Source of the DNA: DALYJJ01 sp031969915
GTDB taxonomy: Bacteria; Acidobacteriota; Terriglobia; Bryobacterales; Bryobacteraceae
DNA length: 8,521 bases
Reading direction: 5' to 3'
NCBI GenBank assembly: GCA_031969915.1
Contig: DALYJJ010000209.1
Span: 1 to 8,521 of the forward strand
The position numbers were made by a program, and so were the translations under genes. This document shows positions 5,970-8,521 of this stretch, one piece after another. The notes under the pieces are model-generated. The model did no database searches. It was not told where the DNA came from and saw only the letters and a list, made by a program, of their open reading frames with translations. Positions within the stretch are counted from its first letter, which is position 1. Each line of letters opens with the position of its first letter.

Positions 5970-6455
5970 TTACTGCAGCAGTCGCATCGCGATCTGGTCG
6001 CCGTCGCTCTCGCCAAGGCCCCGCGTGTTGAAGACGGAAGCCGCGGCCGGCAGCCGGCCCGGATCTCCGCCTTCCTCGATCGTCATCTCGTGCTCCACCC
6101 AGTTGGAGAGCGGGATGTTCCGGAAATACAGCCGCTCCTGGAGCACCATCGATTTCTTCGCGTGCTCCGCCGACTTGTTTTCCTTCAGATAATGGCGCTC
6201 CTCCACCCGGAACTCGCCCAGAAACTTGTCGAACGTCTGCCGCCGCACGGACTCCTCAGCCGCACGGACCCGTTCCTCGACCACCTGCTGGTGGTATTTC
6301 ACCAGCGCGTTCGCCTCCGCCAGCGCTTCGCGCTCCTTGGCGACCGCTACTTCCATGCGCGCCTGCATGACGTAGAACGACAGCAGCGCCGAGCCCGCCG
6401 CGATAAACACGGGCAAGAGAATCCATAGCAACGCGGAAAGGTTTCCGTTCTCCAT
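5970..6455 (-). CDS. Small membrane-anchored coiled-coil protein, unknown function
   Basis: I do not recognise a named family. From the ATG at 6455 the product has 161 residues: a short N-terminus (MENGNLSA), one strongly hydrophobic segment (LLWILLPVFIAAGSALLSFYVM, 9-30), then a charged helical stretch rich in Glu, Arg and Ala (about 32-75) suited to a coiled coil. A compact region follows, with FDKFLGEFRVEERHYLKEN (75-93) and NIPLSNWVEHEMTIEEGGD (113-131), that looks constrained rather than random. The layout suggests a single-pass protein with a helical cytoplasmic or periplasmic domain. The start is ambiguous: in-frame ATGs lie at 6524 (overlapping the permease gene by 28 nt), 6470 and 6455. 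I chose 6455 because AGG precedes it by 6 nt and it keeps the membrane segment near the N-terminus. It follows the permease gene by 41 nt on the same strand, so co-transcription is likely and a partner role for the permease is possible. No terminator is visible in the 10-nt gap to the convergent gene. Confidence 0.65.
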   Translation of the reverse strand: MENGNLSALLWILLPVFIAAGSALLSFYVMQARMEVAVAKEREALAEANALVKYHQQVVEERVRAAEESVRRQTFDKFLGEFRVEERHYLKENKSAEHAKKSMVLQERLYFRNIPLSNWVEHEMTIEEGGDPGRLPAAASVFNTRGLGESDGDQIAMRLLQ

Positions 6456-6496
6456 CGTCGACCTGTCCATTTGATCGGCGGATTCCCCAACCGCCT

Positions 6497-7714
6497 TTAG
6501 ACCGCCCGCAGCCACATCAGCCACAGGGTTCCTCCTACCACCGTGACCACTGTCAGCGGTACACCGATCCGCGCATACTCAAGAAACGAAATGACAACGC
6601 CGTCCTTCCGGGCCCGTTCCACCACGATCAGATTGGCCACCGATCCGAGGATCGTAAGGTTCCCGGCCAGCGTCGACGACATCGCCACCACCAGCCACGC
6701 GCCCTGCGGATCGGGCAGCGCCGGCGCCACCGGACGAAACAGCAGCACCGCCGGTACGTTGCTCACCAGGTTCGACAGCACCGCCGAAACCGCCGACAAG
6801 ACCCCAAACCGGTGCAGTCCTGCCTCCGCCGCCCAGCCGAACACTTCCCCCGTCAGCGGCGACTTCTCCACCCCCCGCACCACCACGAAAAGCCCCGCGA
6901 AGAGCACCAGCAGGGGCCAGTCCATCTGCCGGTACACTTTCTCCGGTTTCACGCGCCGCGTCACCAGCAGGAGCGCTCCGCCGGCAAGCGCCGTTTCCGC
7001 GAGCGGCAGTCCCGCGAAGAAGCCCGCCAGCAGCGCGCCCGAAACCGCCAGCGATTTCGCCAGCAGCGCCCGGTGCACCCGAGGCCGGCGGGGCGCGGGC
7101 TCCACCCGGACTGCTTTGGCGAACTCTCCCCGGTACACCAGTTCGATCAGCACATAGACTGCCGCCATCGAGAACACGCCCACCGGCGCCATCGCCCCCG
7201 CGAACTCCCGGAATCCGATCCCGGAGAGTGAGCCGGCAATCATGTTCTGCGGGTTGCCCGTCACCGTGGCCACCGAGCCCGCGTTCGCTGCCATGGCCAC
7301 CGCCAACAGGTACGGCGCCGCATTCCGGCGCAGCGCCCCGGTGACTTCGAGCACCAGCGGCGTCAGCGCCAGGCACACCGTGTCGTTGACGTACAGCGCC
7401 GAGAGCAGGCCGGAGACGGCCACCACCGCGGCCAGCAGCGTGCGCGGAGCGTGCGTGTGCCTGAGCCCCCAGGCCGCCACCAGCCGGAAGAAGCCCGCCA
7501 GCCGCAGGTTCGCCACCACGATCATCATGCCCGTCAGCAGGGCCAGCGTCCGGAAGTCGATCGCCGCGATCGCTTCGCCGAAGCCGATCACGCCCAACCC
7601 CACCATCAGCGCCGCGCCGAGCAGCGCCGCGCCCGTGCGGTCCAGGCGCAGTCCCGGTATGCCTCCCGCGGCCACTACCGCGTAGGTGAACACAAAGACG
7701 CAAAGAGCGATCAT
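6497..7714 (-). CDS. ArsB/NhaD-superfamily anion permease (SLC13-like)
   Basis: A 405-residue polytopic inner-membrane protein with about ten to twelve hydrophobic segments. It shows the two-fold repeated plan of the ion transporter superfamily: LYVNDTVCLALTPLVLEV (107-124) and GSVATVTGNPQNMIAGSLSGIGF (146-168) in the first half, answered by LSNLVSNVPAVLLF (313-326) and GNLTILGSVANLIVVE (351-366) in the second. The N-D/N-V and G-N-P/S-A-N loops are the usual substrate and cation sites. Length fits short single-subunit members (such as E. coli YbiR) rather than ArsB proper (about 430), and no ars genes are nearby, so I do not call it an arsenite pump. Possible substrates are a small inorganic anion or a carboxylate. 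A loop rich in Pro and Arg (PAPRRPRVHR, 207-216) separates the halves. The start at 7714 has GGGGA five bases upstream. It faces hppA across about 130 nt and is followed by the coiled-coil gene. Confidence 0.85.
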   Translation of the reverse strand: MIALCVFVFTYAVVAAGGIPGLRLDRTGAALLGAALMVGLGVIGFGEAIAAIDFRTLALLTGMMIVVANLRLAGFFRLVAAWGLRHTHAPRTLLAAVVAVSGLLSALYVNDTVCLALTPLVLEVTGALRRNAAPYLLAVAMAANAGSVATVTGNPQNMIAGSLSGIGFREFAGAMAPVGVFSMAAVYVLIELVYRGEFAKAVRVEPAPRRPRVHRALLAKSLAVSGALLAGFFAGLPLAETALAGGALLLVTRRVKPEKVYRQMDWPLLVLFAGLFVVVRGVEKSPLTGEVFGWAAEAGLHRFGVLSAVSAVLSNLVSNVPAVLLFRPVAPALPDPQGAWLVVAMSSTLAGNLTILGSVANLIVVERARKDGVVISFLEYARIGVPLTVVTVVGGTLWLMWLRAV

Positions 7715-7758
7715 TCCGTTCCCCGGCGGGGCCGGCCCGCCAATCCAGCGACTTTGAT

Positions 7759-7764
7759 ATTGTA
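7759..7764 (-). promoter_or_regulatory. Possible -10 element (TACAAT) for the permease gene
   Basis: TACAAT on the minus strand would start transcription near 7752 and give the permease mRNA a leader of about 38 nt containing the GGGGA ribosome-binding sequence. No well-spaced -35 is visible. A second minus-strand candidate, TGGTACAAT at 7820-7812, lies further upstream inside the dyad. Confidence 0.35.
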
Positions 7765-7782
7765 AGCGGAGGATTCGGCGGT

Positions 7783-7821
7783 TTGATACAATTTGAGGTC
7801 CAGTTGTCTTAATTGTACCAA
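7783..7821. repeat. Imperfect inverted repeat between the permease and hppA genes
   Basis: The left arm TTGATACAATT (7783-7793) and right arm AATTGTACCAA (7811-7821) are reverse complements at 10 of 11 positions, with a 17-nt spacer. Each arm contains TGnTACAAT, an extended -10, reading inward on opposite strands. It could be a pair of facing promoters or a two-site operator for a dimeric regulator; the sequence alone does not decide. TTTGATA recurs at 7753-7759, 29 nt before the left arm copy. Confidence 0.6.
7784..7792 (+). promoter_or_regulatory. Extended -10 element (TGATACAAT) for hppA
   Basis: TGA plus TACAAT is an extended -10 with five of six hexamer positions. +1 would fall near 7799, giving hppA a 5' leader of about 46 nt. 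The expected -35 position (7764-7769) has no consensus match, which extended -10 promoters tolerate. Confidence 0.5.
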
Positions 7822-7828
7822 TCGTCCC

Positions 7829-7835
7829 GGGAGGG
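7829..7835 (+). promoter_or_regulatory. Shine-Dalgarno (GGGAGGG) for hppA
   Basis: A strong purine-rich site ending 9 nt before the ATG at 7845. Unlike most other genes in the window, hppA has a standard leader and ribosome-binding site, which fixes its start. Confidence 0.75.
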
Positions 7836-7844
7836 TTTAACTGA

Positions 7845-8521
7845 ATGCTTTTCCTGCTGCAGGATGTTGACGCCGCACTCGGAGGTACCTACCTCCTGAT
7901 CGTGCTCGGCATCAGCGTGCTGTCCCTTGTCATCGCCGCGATGTTCTCGAAGTATGTGATCTCGCAGGATACGGGCACGGCGCAGATGCAGAAGATTTCC
8001 AATGCCATCAAGGCTGGCGCCGAGGCGTTCTTGCGCCGCCAGAACCAGACCATCGTCGTTCTGTCCATCGTGCTGGCCGTGGTCATCTACCTTGGCTACT
8101 TCATCGGCAAGGGTGACAGCGGTCTTGCCGTGCGCATGACGATCTCATTCGTCCTCGGCGCGCTCTGCTCGCTGCTAGCGGGCTTCAGCGGCATGTGGGT
8201 CTCCATTCGGACCAACATCCGCGTGGCCTCCGCCGCGCGCACCAGCCTCAACAAGGCGCTGCAGATCGCCCTCCGCGGCGGGGCCGTCACCGGCCTCAGC
8301 GTGGTGGCGCTCTCCCTGCTCGGCGTGGGGGTCCTGTTCTTCTTCTTCGGCGGGCTCGACAACCCCCGCTCCGTCCCTGGCCAGATCGTTGCCTTCGGCT
8401 TCGGCGCCAGCTTCGTCGCGCTCTTCGCCCAACTCGGCGGCGGCATCTATACCAAGGCCGCCGACGTCGGCGCCGACCTCGTCGGCAAGGTCGAGGCCGG
8501 CATTCCGGAAGACGACCCACG
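7845..8521 (+). CDS. hppA: Membrane-bound proton/sodium-pumping pyrophosphatase, N-terminal 225 residues (runs off right edge)
   Basis: HppA couples hydrolysis of cytoplasmic pyrophosphate to pumping of H+ or Na+ across the inner membrane; full proteins are about 670-800 residues with 16 membrane helices. The visible part has hydrophobic segments at about 15-36, 69-89, 96-118, 145-170 and 180-196, a cytoplasmic loop with ISNAIKAGAEAFLRRQNQTI (51-70), and SIRTNIRVASAAR (120-132). The hallmark pyrophosphate-binding block is complete: FGFGASFVALFAQLGGGIYTKAADVGADLVGKVEAGIPEDDP, with DVGADLVGKVE at 207-217. The identity is therefore firm although two thirds of the gene is missing. Ion specificity (H+ or Na+) and K+ dependence are set by residues further downstream and cannot be judged here. 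The start is supported by the GGGAGGG site. It is divergent from the permease gene and shares its upstream region. Confidence 0.96.
   Translation, partial: MLFLLQDVDAALGGTYLLIVLGISVLSLVIAAMFSKYVISQDTGTAQMQKISNAIKAGAEAFLRRQNQTIVVLSIVLAVVIYLGYFIGKGDSGLAVRMTISFVLGALCSLLAGFSGMWVSIRTNIRVASAARTSLNKALQIALRGGAVTGLSVVALSLLGVGVLFFFFGGLDNPRSVPGQIVAFGFGASFVALFAQLGGGIYTKAADVGADLVGKVEAGIPEDDP

Noticed and set aside
4208..6016. A 602-residue open frame on the minus strand spanning the peptidase, SDR and TauE/SafE genes
   Set aside because: It runs antisense to genes with clear family motifs; composition is Gly/His/Asp/Glu-rich with no recognisable domain, as expected for antisense frames in GC-rich coding DNA.
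6497..7714. Calling the permease an arsenite pump ArsB
   Set aside because: The superfamily fold motifs are shared by many anion transporters, the length is short for ArsB, and no ars regulator or reductase is nearby.
1..8521. CRISPR array, tRNA, rRNA, insertion sequence, toxin-antitoxin or defence locus
   Set aside because: No regularly spaced repeats, no tRNA-like cloverleaf or CCA end noticed, no transposase motifs or terminal inverted repeats, and all sizeable frames are explained by the genes listed.

Overview
The window looks like chromosomal DNA of a GC-rich acidobacterium of the Solibacter/Bryobacter type. The best clue is the secreted protein at 638-2734. Its C-terminal ~195 residues match, by recognition rather than search, the 'Solibacter uncharacterized C-terminal domain' (TIGR03437 type), and its N-terminus has the 'C...RAEGVTEPLGDI...C' signature I associate with large secreted Solibacter proteins. 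Taxonomy is therefore an inference.

Layout, left to right. (1) 1-585, minus: N-terminal two thirds of quinolinate synthase NadA, cut by the window edge. (2) 638-2734, plus: a 698-residue secreted protein of unknown function, divergent from nadA. (3) 2778-4876, plus: an S9 prolyl-oligopeptidase-type peptidase gene split by a frameshift. A 47-nt insertion bounded by a 16-nt perfect direct repeat lies inside the beta-propeller region, and removing exactly one 47-nt unit restores a continuous 683-residue protein with an intact Ser-Asp-His triad. (4) 4877-5563, plus: an atypical SDR/NmrA-like NAD(P)-binding protein whose start codon abuts the peptidase stop. (5) 5594-5959, plus: a half-length TauE/SafE-type membrane protein with its own promoter-like sequence. 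(6) 5970-6455 and 6497-7714, minus: a small membrane-anchored coiled-coil protein behind an ArsB/NhaD-superfamily anion permease, probably one transcription unit. (7) 7845-8521, plus: N-terminal 225 residues of the membrane-bound pyrophosphatase HppA, running off the right edge. No intergenic stretch exceeds ~130 bases.

The genes are mostly unrelated housekeeping and transport functions (NAD synthesis, peptide hydrolysis, anion transport, PPi-driven ion pumping) rather than one pathway. I found no CRISPR array, tRNA, rRNA, insertion sequence or recognisable defence or secondary-metabolite locus, and no strong case for a new multi-gene system. The points most worth a second look are the repeat-flanked insertion in the peptidase gene, the -10 elements placed so close to start codons that some mRNAs should be leaderless, and an 11-nt dyad in the hppA/permease divergent promoter region.
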